Shown here piece after piece: positions 56,501 to 64,000 of a DNA stretch of 64,000 bases. The DNA lies in the NCBI GenBank assembly GCA_025642065.1, contig JAODUP010000055.1, positions 922,001 to 986,000 of the forward strand. The letters are read 5' to 3'. Under the pieces are notes generated by a model, which did not search any database, was not told where the DNA came from, and saw only the letters and a program-made list of their open reading frames with translations. The stretch is from Paralvinella palmiformis (taxonomy: Eukaryota; Annelida; Polychaeta; Terebellida; Alvinellidae). How positions within the stretch are numbered: the first letter of the stretch is position 1; each line of letters opens with the position of its first letter. Made by a program: the position numbers and the translations under genes.

Positions 56501-56617
56501 GTTAGAAGTGACGGCAGCGGAACTGGCATAAACGACGTCAGAGCCGACGTTGACTCAGTGTTTGATTATGTACCCGATGACGTGACACATTACGATGTCT
56601 ATGTCACGCACATGTAA
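45198..56617 (+). CDS. Adhesion G protein-coupled receptor (HormR-GAIN-7TM), 21 exons, 823 aa
   Basis: Complete gene model. Exons: 45198-45270, 45393-45500, 45885-45997, 46160-46360, 46849-46920, 47455-47584, 47728-47853, 48013-48091, 48218-48338, 48633-48685, 48901-49012, 49134-49243, 53666-53765, 53969-54119, 54451-54517, 54653-54716, 54912-55000, 55139-55268, 55721-55762, 55935-56144, 56297-56617. All phases match and the total (2472 nt) divides by three. Architecture: signal peptide, four-cysteine HormR domain, GAIN domain with GPS, seven-helix bundle, ~175-residue tail. It is a plasma-membrane receptor, probably cleaved by itself at the GPS and signalling through a tethered agonist (family knowledge). 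With HormR as the only adhesion module it resembles a shortened latrophilin/BAI-type receptor; ligand and G protein cannot be read from sequence. All introns are GT-AG except one GC-AG. Confidence 0.93.
45515..45612. repeat. (CATA)n and (TAG)n-like tracts
   Basis: Short ACACAT repeats and a degenerate TAG/GAA trinucleotide tract in GPCR intron 2. Confidence 0.8.
45670..45845. repeat. GC-rich GACGTCGGC-type palindromic repeat
   Basis: About 170 bases in GPCR intron 2 composed of variations on CCGACGTCGG / CCGATGTCGG in both orientations, e.g. GATGTCGGCCCGACGTCGGC. Composition is far from the AT-rich surroundings and the stretch is rich in CpG. Possibly a non-autonomous transposon or satellite-like element. 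Confidence 0.7.
46100..46138. repeat. (TG)n microsatellite
   Basis: TG dinucleotides just upstream of GPCR exon 4. Confidence 0.9.
46160..49012 (+). CDS. GPCR exons 4-11: GAIN domain and GPS cleavage site
   Basis: Residues 99-396. Helical subdomain A is in exons 4-6 (DIVSLLSEVTELLEDA, SPETLAVWNTVTDKDLV). The beta-rich subdomain B contains SSNITFYGKNRS, SKIISARFVGPG and PLTITLKHN. The GPS has cysteines 351, 368, 380 and 382 and the cleavage triplet HLT at 384-386, followed by NFALIMD as tethered-agonist start. The aromatic usually after C-x-F (Trp) is Leu 354 (CVFLEMS). Autoproteolysis is expected from HLT (family knowledge). A 53-nt exon (48633-48685) carries the first GPS cysteine. Confidence 0.88.
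47666..47724. repeat. (TA)n microsatellite abutting a splice acceptor
   Basis: The TA tract continues to within 3 bases of the CAG acceptor of GPCR exon 7 (47728), so the usual polypyrimidine tract is replaced by TA dinucleotides. Confidence 0.95.
49134..55762 (+). CDS. GPCR exons 12-19: seven-transmembrane domain
   Basis: Residues 397-647. TM1 is in exon 12 (ALSYISYIGGTLSIIGCLAS), TM2 in exon 13 (LAISIILSQLTFFIG), TM3 in exon 14 with the family signature FCWMLVEGIHLY, TM4 in exon 15 (TPFVIVLISATVFF), TM5 split between exons 16 and 17 (CWLSNHLLLVAFIP / INLSVMILVIRVM), TM6 in exon 18 (LMPLLGFTWVFGF) and TM7 across exons 18/19 (LFAIFNSLQ|GVLFFTFHCLLN). These motifs are diagnostic of family B2. 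Intron 12 (49244-53665) has been expanded by a LINE. Confidence 0.93.
49411..49455. repeat. (TA)n followed by T run
   Basis: Microsatellite in GPCR intron 12. Confidence 0.95.
50050..53415 (+). mobile_element. Near-full-length non-LTR retrotransposon in GPCR intron 12
   Basis: Plus-strand pieces in order: AP-endonuclease-like N-terminus (YFYLNCRRLSVNWESFRDLL at ~50155, GVGLLIKENINF), reverse transcriptase (SSYGHDEISAKLLKM, IYRPISLLNLFSKLLE, a SFADDITLYVS catalytic motif at ~52230), and the C-terminal block (QKRAIRTINEAVF, WNKRTNISPGV) in a 192-codon frame to 53148. Several stops and frameshifts. The 3' end has a CTA-repeat tail near 53400. Same orientation as the host gene. Confidence 0.82.
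50431..50514 (+). mobile_element. Short LINE-tail element nested in the retrotransposon
   Basis: Consists of 'CAGCTATCTAGCTGAATAGGGCGCTATATAAATG' followed by an (ATT)n tail. It is the same 3' tail as at 41692-41780 and 29805. It splits the endonuclease coding region of the host LINE. Confidence 0.75.
53508..53581. repeat. (TA)n microsatellite
   Basis: Long TA tract between the LINE and GPCR exon 13. Confidence 0.95.
54199..54480 (+). repeat. Tandem triplication covering the start of the TM4 exon
   Basis: Three consecutive ~100-bp copies (from about 54199, 54300 and 54408), each with AATAATAAACTTATATATTTTGTT-like intron sequence followed by the acceptor region and 'GAACTCCATTTGTTATTGTC-CTCATATCAGCAAC'. 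Only the third copy continues into the rest of the exon (54451-54517). Copies 1 and 2 run into TAA after ATVFS or the equivalent and lack a donor. Confidence 0.92.
55276..55575. repeat. ~30-bp degenerate minisatellite in GPCR intron 18
   Basis: About ten units of approximately GAAAGTTAGTTGAAGTAGTA plus GTCACT, all diverged, within the GC-AG intron. Confidence 0.9.
55801..55860. repeat. (TA)n and (TG)n tracts
   Basis: Dinucleotide tracts in GPCR intron 19. Confidence 0.9.
55935..56617 (+). CDS. GPCR exons 20-21: cytoplasmic tail
   Basis: Starts basic (VRRSYERRYHRHRY), includes basic/Ser clusters (LRRKRSSAIS, TTDRRKSRPSG) that fit kinase sites, a Gly/Thr-rich stretch (KTGTGTGIVIGT), and ends DVTHYDVYVTHM before TAA at 56615-56617. 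The last four residues (VTHM) are not a strong class I PDZ ligand, though the T-x-phi-like ending is noted. Confidence 0.85.
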
Positions 56618-56645
56618 ATATGCCGATATAATTACGTACATGTTG

Positions 56646-56651
56646 AATAAA
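56646..56651 (+). terminator. Polyadenylation signal AATAAA of the GPCR gene
   Basis: AATAAA lies 28 bases after the stop codon, giving a very short 3' UTR if used. Confidence 0.6.
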
Positions 56652-56794
56652 CGTTTTGGCTCGAGAGCTTTAGAAGTGTTGCAAGTTGGCCATATATAAT
56701 TGGTGTGGGGCTTGATATGCAATCATAATGTGTGGCTTTGCGTCCGTGCTTTATGCATCAATATGCATTCTATCTCTCTCTCATATATATGTGT

Positions 56795-56870
56795 GTGTGT
56801 GTGTGTGTGTGCGTGCGCGCGCCCATGTGTGAATGCGTGCGTACATTTATGTGCGTGCATGTGTGTGTTC
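56795..56870. repeat. (TG)n/(CG)-rich tract
   Basis: TG dinucleotides with CGCGCG and GTGCGTGC stretches downstream of the GPCR gene. Confidence 0.9.
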
Positions 56871-56982
56871 ACCTAAGAACGATCTAAATACATTCTCATC
56901 TACACTGAACATTCATATAATTGTTTTCTCCTTTTTAATCACATATTCAAAATAATAATAATATCATTCGTATGAAGCGTGT

Positions 56983-57414
56983 TATACAGTGTCGATGAAA
57001 ATCTGATCAGAAAACAGCGTTATTGACATACCGCGTTATACAGTGTCGATGAAAATCTCATCAGAAAACAGCGTTATTGACATACCGCGTTATACAGTGT
57101 CGATGAAAATCTGATCAGAAAACAGCGTTATTGACATACCGCGTTATACAGTGTCGATGAAAATCTCATCAGAAAACAGCGTTATTGACATACCGCGTTA
57201 TACAGTGTCGATGAAAATCTCATCAGAAAACAGCGTTATTGACATACCGCGTTATACAGTGTCGATGAAAATCTCATCAGAAAACAGCGTTATTGACATA
57301 CCGCGTTATACAGTGTCGATGAAAATCTCATCAGAAAACAGCGTTATTGACATACCGCGTTATACAGTGTCGATGAAAATCTCATCAGAAAACAGCGTTA
57401 TTGACATACCGCAA
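56983..57414 (+). repeat. 54-bp minisatellite, 8 copies, open reading frame throughout
   Basis: Eight near-identical 54-bp units (CGTTATACAGTGTCGATGAA etc.). 54 is a multiple of three and one plus-strand frame has no stop across the later copies, giving an 18-residue peptide repeat (SMKISSENSVIDIPRYTV). The first copies carry a CTG/CTC difference. Lies 330 bases after the GPCR polyadenylation signal; no splice connection to a gene was found. Confidence 0.97.
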
Positions 57415-57673
57415 TACAATTAAATGAAGGCAATATAAAAACTACGAACTGTCAATACGCATTACCTGTTAATGACAATATCTTCATTGATTGTGTTCCC
57501 ATTATTAAAGAGAAATGCTTCCTTCCGAAGCGGCGCATGTTTCGGAAATGATAGAGAAACGCACACAGTCCGACATACGGCATAGATTATAATATTACAG
57601 AATGGCATTGCCACCAATCCGGAAGAGCAAAACGTCCGCCGCGGCTTGTTTCTTATCCGGATGCCGTCCGCCG

Positions 57674-60600
57674 CTACGCCTTAATCGCCACTCGGCCCTT
57701 GTACAACACCTGGCCGCTCCTCTCCTTGCTAAGCAATATCGGAAAGATGTAATAGTCAATTCTGGCATTCGTCGGTATGCTTTGGCTGTCGGTCGCGGCG
57801 TGGTACCTTTCGTCGTAGCGCCAATGCTCGTCGGAACAGACGTAAAACGGCTGCCGGATGACGCACACTTGCCAGGCAAATCGGCAGCAGTCATAGAGAA
57901 AATCGCTGAACTCGGATTTGTTCAACAGGGCCGCCGTCGTACAGTCTCCATACTCCTGACGGAGGCTGTCCACAACGCTCTGAAATGGGAAAACGAACGC
58001 AGACTGTTCACCATCATCGTTCAGTGCCGCCTTCGTACGGTATAAGGCAGCTCGAGTTCAGAATGGCCGCCGTTAACACGGATAACAGCAGTGTTGTGAA
58101 TTTAGTCACCATCCGCCAATCCCCCCCCTTACGCCCCCCCCAATCATTTAGATTTAGTTTTCGATTGGTCACTACTGAGGGTCAAGTAACTGAGTGATCA
58201 CTTATTATTATTATTATTATTACGCTAGATACAGGATTAATTTGTTTGGTTACGTCATGGAATAAGCTCGAAAAATTTAATCGGTTTCGAACCTCAATAA
58301 GTTCACTGATATTCGTGAAGTCGGCCATGCTTTCTAAAAAGTCATAGATCTCCTCCGTCAGAGCTTCCGGGATGTCTCGTGCTACTTGAGTTTTCTTTGC
58401 CAATGAGGACAAGTCGTTGATTCCATATCCAGGCTGTGCAAAAACAACAACGAACCCCGATCACCAATCAGACTTAGATCGAAATTAAATGCAACTGTTC
58501 CATTGATTTTCGTCGTTACGCTTATACTAACCGAACTGTAACGGTTCAAACATTAGTTTTCCGTCTGTTCGTTACCTTGAAGTGTTCGAACAGACTAATC
58601 TGCCCAGCTAATGCTCCTCTTGGTCGGTGGCTCTCGGGTTCCATGTGAACCGTCGGATTGGCTGGATTACTGATCAACGTTTTGATGGCATCTTTGAACT
58701 GTCTCACTCTCTTCAGGGCAACATCGTAGGATTTCTATAAGTTAGTTAATAAACTTCTATAGGCACAGGTCTATACTGACTCTACTGCTTATGTAGTTGC
58801 AATTGTTGTTGTTGCTGCTGCTGCCGCTACTACTACTACTACTACTACTACTATTAAGATTTATGTAGCATAAGGAAATCCAATTATTCCATTGTTCGTT
58901 GGATGGATTTGGGAAGTGGCGTTGGAAACCAAATCTTCAATGTTAACTGACTTGGAAGATTCGTGCTGCCCGCGGAATGTGATCAAGTCTAGATCATTAA
59001 CATCTCATTAGTGATAGGGTATTAATAATAATAATAATAATTACAAATTTTCTATAGTGCCAATATCCTCGAAAAGAATCGAGCTTAGTGGCCCACCTAG
59101 TACAGAGGTTGGACAAACTTATAGTCCGAGTATGGTGCAAAGTTCATCAACTATGATCAGATGGAAAGGAAACTTAGGAGGGATAAGCGAGTCTGAAAAA
59201 GGTGAGTTTTCAAATGGTGACAGAAAGAAACATTGCTATTTGATGACTTAATATGTTCAGGGAGTGAATTCCAAAGAGTAGGGACAGCAACTGAAAAAGC
59301 ACGAATCCCAGCATGAGTTTTAACCCTGGAAACAGACAACAAGTGAAAACCAGATGAACTGAGCTCTCTGGGTTTGGGTGCTAAAGAAAGCATAAAAAAT
59401 AGATATGAAGGTTCTCTATAATAAAGCGTTTGATAGGCAACAGTGCAGAGTTTGAAAATGATGCGAGATTGAACAGGGAGCCAGTGAAGAGATTTCAGAA
59501 GTCGGAGAGAATGGGAAAACTAAGGAGATCGTGTGACAACCATAGCTAAGCAGTTCTAAACACGCTGAAGTTTAAGAATATATATCATTAGATGCAATGT
59601 TATAAAGAAGAGAGTTGCAGTAATCAAGCTTACTAGTTATGAGTGCTGTAGCAATGGTTTTGGCGACTGAAAGAGAAATATAGCGCCGAATACGGCGAAG
59701 GTCACGAATATGATAGAAGCAGGAGCGACATGTCAGAGAAACATGTTATCTGAAATTAAAATCGCTATCAAATGTAACACCAAAATTGCGTACAATGTCT
59801 GATGGTGTGATGCTATGACTAAGGATGTTCGTAGGGAAGAAATTAGTAAGTTTGCTGCGTTGTCTGGATGTACCTATAATGATGAAATCTGATTTGTTGG
59901 CATTGAGCCTAAGTTTATTATTTGTCATCCAGCCAGATATATCACTGGGACAGCCGCCAAGTTGCTTAAGGGAACGATCAGTGTCTGCTGTAGATAAAGA
60001 TATGTATACTCGGGTGTCATCTGCATATAAATGATGGTCTAATTTGTGGCTGTGAATAAGTGAGCTTAGTGGTGTGGTGTAAAGAGTAAACAGTGGTGGT
60101 CCAAGAACAGAGCCTTGGGGAACATCGCAAAACAAAGGCACTGCATTTGAAAAACATTTTCTTATTTTTATTGATTGAAACCTATTTATTAAGAATGAAC
60201 GGATCCAGGTAAGTGCTGTGCCTGATATGTCACACCAATAAGAGAGGCGATCTGGAATAACAGAATAATCAATAGTGTCAAATGCTGCAGATAAATATAA
60301 AAGTGTTACTGCTGTGACCTTTCCTGTGTCCATGTTTAGTGATATGTCGTTATGAACTTTTAGTAGAGCGGTTTCTGTAGAGTGAAATTGTTTGTAAGCA
60401 GACTGAAAAACATTAGAAAGGTGATTGCAGTTTAAGTGAACGTTCATACTACAGGATACGGCTTTTTTAATACTTTAGATATGAATAATAGATTAGAAAT
60501 AGGTCTATAACTGTTTAGGTCATTGATTGGTAAAGATGATTTCTTAAGAAAAGGGATTACATGGACATATTAAAAGGGAACACTCCAGAGTCTAGTGATA

Positions 60601-60911
60601 AATGTTTTATATTAGTAATTGGAACAATTAAGTTCACAGGAGTTATTAGGGGATGATAAAATCAGTTTAGAAACTTCAGTAAATGAAGCTGGTTTAAACA
60701 CTGTGCAAGGGTGATGTACAACTGGAAAATCAATATTACAACTAAAAGCAGACACTGGGAAAGAAGCATGAATTTTAGTGATCTTATTATTGAAATATAC
60801 CTGAAATATTTGGAAACAGAATTGCAGAGTGAATTATCTAAATCACGAGCTGGCAGAGAACCAGAAGCCTTTCTATGGAGGGGCTATTGCAGACATGGCA
60901 CGCACTGTTTA

Positions 60912-60948
<37 letters not shown>

Positions 60949-61499
60949 ATAAGTTGTGTGCGTGATTTCCTCCATATGCGTTCTACATATCGGCGACACA
61001 CTTTGGCATTGATAATTTCAGGGGACATCCATGATGCAGGTGGTTTAATTTTTATGAAGTTTGATCTGACAGGTGCGTGTTTGTCAAGTAAGGTTTTAAG
61101 TGTAGTGTGGTATTGTGCACATAATTATGATAAGTCTGCTTTAGAGTTGGTGATAAGTTCAGATTTTACTATGTCATCATTAAATGCAAGACTGTCAACG
61201 TCGTGAGTACACCAATAAAGAATATTACCCACAGAGTCAAATGGATTATGCTTAAATTTTATTTTCTTATAGTGGCTGTAAGGTATTCTTATGTAAATGC
61301 CGAATGTTGACAGATTAGCTCATTGATACATCATTATTTATTATAATCTGCAAATATCCGGAGACAACTCGATCAACTTTTGGCTTCTATTGACTAACGA
61401 ATGTCGGACGAAATAACGCACTAATTATCGGTGTTATTTTGGTCGGAACATCCGGTTGCCGGATTATATGTTATTGTAGTAGTCATCGCCGCCGGAGCC

Positions 61500-61530
<31 letters not shown>

Positions 61531-62329
61531 TCGGTAGGGGTGATGTTGGTGGTGGTAACTAACACTAATGGTAGCAGCAATAGTAGCAGTAGTAGTAATT
61601 GCAGTAGGAGGAGCAGCAGTTTGAAAATAGCAGTCGTAGCATCTATAAAACTTATATTAAATCAATATTAATTTAAGGAATGTGCATGTGTGCATGTGTG
61701 CGTGTGTGTGTGTGTATGCGCGCGATTGCGCGCGATTGTATCTGATCATGTAGAATATGGCATGCTTATGAAATTAACATCAGGTGCAATCGTAACCTCA
61801 ACGAAATTGGCAACATCAACAAGGATAAACTCTTCAATTTCTTTGTGCCCAATTGAGTATATACATTAGTTACTTTACTTGTTGAGATCAGAACGCTGAT
61901 GGACAAAACGTATTTCTCATTAAGAATGCTAGTAAAATACACGCCTTTGGTGATTAACGTTACCTGTACAACTGCGCAGGAAAACTGTCTCTGTCGTTGG
62001 TTTGAGGTATGGCTGAGTTGCTTGGACAAACATTGGGCCACCTTATTCAATGCGGCTACTTCAAGCGTGCTGTAACGTTGGACGTATTCGTCATGTGTAA
62101 TCACTTTGTTTCGACCCAGTTTGGATACAGACGAGGGGGCGCTCGTCTCAGATATGACTGAGTTCAACCTTTAACGCAGTAACACGTAAACCTTTAATAT
62201 GAGCATATTCGACTGAGGAGAACATGGAAGTATCTTGCTAATAGTGCACACACGCATACCCGCTCACAGTTTCTCTCTCTCTCTCCCTCCTCTCAAACCC
62301 CCCTCTCTCTCTCTCTCTCTCTCTCCCCT

Positions 62330-62364
<35 letters not shown>

Positions 62365-63181
62365 CTCTCTCACTCACGAAATTATTAACTAACTTATTCA
62401 CTCATTCGCGTACTCACACCTCCGTTGACTAACTGAATCACCGACTGAGTAATTCATTACTAACCTCATCACTCAACCACTCCCTCATTCATTCACCTAG
62501 TTGCCTGCCTCGCCCACCTTCTTCATAATTTTGGACCCATTAACTACATACTTCTCTCTGAGAATTTCAGTCTTCTTCCTTTCCTCTTCAAGGGCACACT
62601 CCATACGCCGTAGTTTACTCTTCAACTGAGGTCCATTCAAGAGCGGATCCCTCCGATAGCCATATCCCTCATCGACCGGTCTGAGGCTGTGCGTCCTCAT
62701 AATGGCCTTCTTGGAATCGGTCGTACTGCCTTCGGCTACAAGTAAAGGAGTCGCCTTGAAAATGCCGGTTTTTTCTCGACGATGAAATCGCTCGCCGTCG
62801 TTTCTAAAGTCATCCGCCACTACGCTAGACCAATCACTGTCGGACGCAAAGCGCCGTGTGTGTTCCGACATAGAAGTCTGGCTGACGTCAGATCCGGAAT
62901 TGTCCGGAATATCGCGACGCTCTCCGCCCGATAGCTGCGTTGGTAGATTCGGGTCCTTGCCGTGTTTTATCAGCTCTTCTCTCAGGATAAAAACGTCTTC
63001 CCTGAGCGCCCTGATGTCGCGGTCTTTGCGCGACAGCTGCTGCAGGTTGGCTTGGTGTTCCCCTTTCAGTACTTCCAGCCGCTGTTTCAGGTCGTGCTGT
63101 TGACTGGACAAACTCCGGATCAGATCGTGTTGTTCAAATAATCGCTTCAGGATTTGCTGAAGAGTCTGGCGGACGGGCGAT
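57674..63181 (-). CDS. Mitochondria-eating protein (Mieap/SPATA18)-like, 3' part, 5 exons
   Basis: Minus-strand exons 63181-62518, 62146-61964, 58734-58576, 58433-58293 and 57979-57674 (stop). All internal junctions are phase 0; the first exon shown starts in phase 2, so upstream exons lie past the window edge. About 484 codons are visible. The first exon encodes a coiled coil (LKQRLEVLKGEHQANLQQL, IRALREDVFILREELIK) and a Ser/basic-rich middle. The last exon encodes the conserved C-terminal domain: FSDFLYDCCRFAWQVC, RYDERYHAATDS, IFPILL and VLYKGRVAIKA, matching the LSDFIQEICC...DSD...YHVWPALME...IMKGEAVTRR pattern of SPATA18. The family acts in p53-linked mitochondrial quality control at the outer mitochondrial surface (established for vertebrates). 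The donor at 58292 (GTTCGA) is weak. Confidence 0.8.
58204..58222. repeat. (ATT)n microsatellite
   Basis: Short trinucleotide run in a Mieap-like gene intron. Confidence 0.9.
58806..58855. repeat. (TTG)n/(CTA)n microsatellite
   Basis: Trinucleotide tracts in the large Mieap-like intron. Confidence 0.9.
59025..61265 (-). mobile_element. L2-like LINE in the Mieap-like gene intron, sense orientation
   Basis: Best-preserved LINE in the window. The minus-strand frame 60447-59746 (233 codons) holds RT motifs [42 protein letters not shown] and the catalytic LYADDTRVY. Upstream pieces to ~61260 match LDKHAPVRSNF-type and AWMSPEI-type linker blocks. Downstream ends in FHLLSVSRVKTHAG, VPTLWNSLPEHI and the 3' tail shared with 21060-21180, then an (AAT)n tail at 59027-59040. 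A (TA)n tract interrupts at 60912-60945. It fills most of the intron 61963-58735. Confidence 0.85.
60912..60945. repeat. (TA)n microsatellite
   Basis: TA tract inside the LINE. Confidence 0.95.
61500..61620. repeat. (AGT)n-type trinucleotide tract
   Basis: AGT repeats followed by GGT/GCA variants. Confidence 0.9.
62270..62362. repeat. (CT)n-(TA)n microsatellite
   Basis: CT-rich stretch then TA dinucleotides in the intron 62517-62147. Confidence 0.95.
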
Positions 63182-63319
63182 CTAATATGATGAAATACAA
63201 ACGTTCGATTTTATTTAGTCTGGATGGAATATATTGGGCCGTTTAGTATGTTTACGTCCACGAACATACACGACCCCTAGCGAATATTAACGTAACTTAA
63301 TTATGGCTAAGCGCAGGGG

Positions 63320-63412
63320 TGACTGAACTACTTCTATTTTTGTACTTGAGTAGAAGTAAAAGTAAGCCTCTTCAAAACTACTTGAGTATAAGTAAAAGTA
63401 AACTTGTAAAAA
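63320..63412. repeat. AGTAAAAGTA-type degenerate repeat
   Basis: Two related units built on ACTTGAGTA(G/T)AAGTAAAAGTA, typical of a dispersed element end. No coding. Confidence 0.6.
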
Positions 63413-63419
63413 TATACTT

Positions 63420-64000
63420 AAAGGGATAGCCCACCTTCATTTCAAATTTTCAGGACTAATACAGCTATACTCACAAATATAATAAATAATGTCAAAATGT
63501 GTAAACGATCGCCCACATATTAAATAATCTAGTTCAAAGTGCTGATTAATCGACTTTTATTGCCCTGTGGGCGCCGCCATTTTGAAGCTAGACAGAGACC
63601 GAGCTCCTGAATGCTGACGTCACTTGAGCGTATCCGGTTGACCTGAAGTCTGTAGAGCCCGTACAAAAGCATTTAAACAAGTGTGAGCAAAGAATTATTC
63701 CAGAACTAAACGACACTATCTTGTTAAAATTACGTCATGAATGACATACAACTATATTAGTTTGAGCCAGAAGGAACCTTACAAGAGGAAGATGATTCAA
63801 AATGGCTCAGATATTAACGCTCAAGAGAAACTATAATACGTGTCAGTCTAGAGAGCGCCCATGTGACGTCAGAGCATTTCAGTTTTCTCCTATCCGCCTT
63901 CGAATCTGGCTTCCGGTGCAGCCGTAATGGCGGCCCTCCAGTAATTTAGATTATTTCCCTATATCCTTGATATCAGGTATATTTCGTGATTATTATTGGT
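63420..64000. mobile_element. Partial unknown repeat element at the window edge
   Basis: Starts AAGGGATAGCCCACCTTCAT and contains mirrored blocks: GCCGCCATTTTGAAGC with TGACGTCACTTG near 63570-63630, and TGTGACGTCAGAGC with AATGGCGGCC near 63860-63935. That arrangement suggests long inverted repeats of a DNA transposon or MITE. It runs off the window. Being upstream of the Mieap-like exons it could alternatively include regulatory sequence. Confidence 0.4.

Noticed and set aside
57602..58045. 147-codon plus-strand open frame
   Set aside because: It lies antisense to the conserved last exon of the Mieap-like gene (57979-57674), whose minus-strand translation shows clear family motifs.

Overview
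The window is eukaryotic (metazoan) nuclear DNA. Genes are split by GT-AG introns, short exons sit in long AT-rich introns, and the sequence is loaded with (TA)n, (CA)n and (CT)n microsatellites, minisatellites, tRNA-headed SINEs, non-LTR retrotransposons and DNA transposon remnants. A lophotrochozoan, probably a mollusc, is my best guess from the gene types and repeat style. That is an inference, not something the sequence proves.

Layout. (1) 1-2831 is a degenerate DNA transposon with terminal inverted repeats of about 110 bp. (2) 2832-9540 is repeat territory: SINEs, LINE fragments and a Ty3/gypsy-like fragment on the minus strand. (3) About 9548-38307 (+) is a gene of about 32 exons. I assembled it by matching splice phases. 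It encodes four tandem RhoGAP-like domains of the GRAF/oligophrenin type followed by an SH3 domain, about 960 residues in all. Only the third RhoGAP repeat keeps the catalytic arginine. This is the most unusual object in the window. (4) 38308-45190 is intergenic and repeat-rich, with an L2-like LINE interrupted by a hAT element. (5) 45198-56617 (+) is a complete 21-exon adhesion GPCR gene (signal peptide, HormR, GAIN/GPS, seven-helix domain, cytoplasmic tail). All splice phases agree and the product is 823 aa. (6) 57674-63181 (-) is the 3' part of a mitochondria-eating protein (Mieap/SPATA18-like) gene, convergent with the GPCR gene; its 5' exons lie beyond the right edge. (7) 63420-64000 is the start of a further repeat.

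The three genes show no operon-like or pathway link. The RhoGAP/SH3 protein would bind Rho-family GTPases and proline-rich partners, the adhesion GPCR is a surface receptor, and the Mieap-like protein is expected to act in mitochondrial quality control. Retroelements sit inside introns of all three genes without breaking exons. Two exon junctions in RhoGAP repeat 2 do not keep frame as the sequence stands.

Exon models come from manual translation, homology to families known to me, and GT/AG (once GC/AG) signals. No alignment program or transcript data was used.
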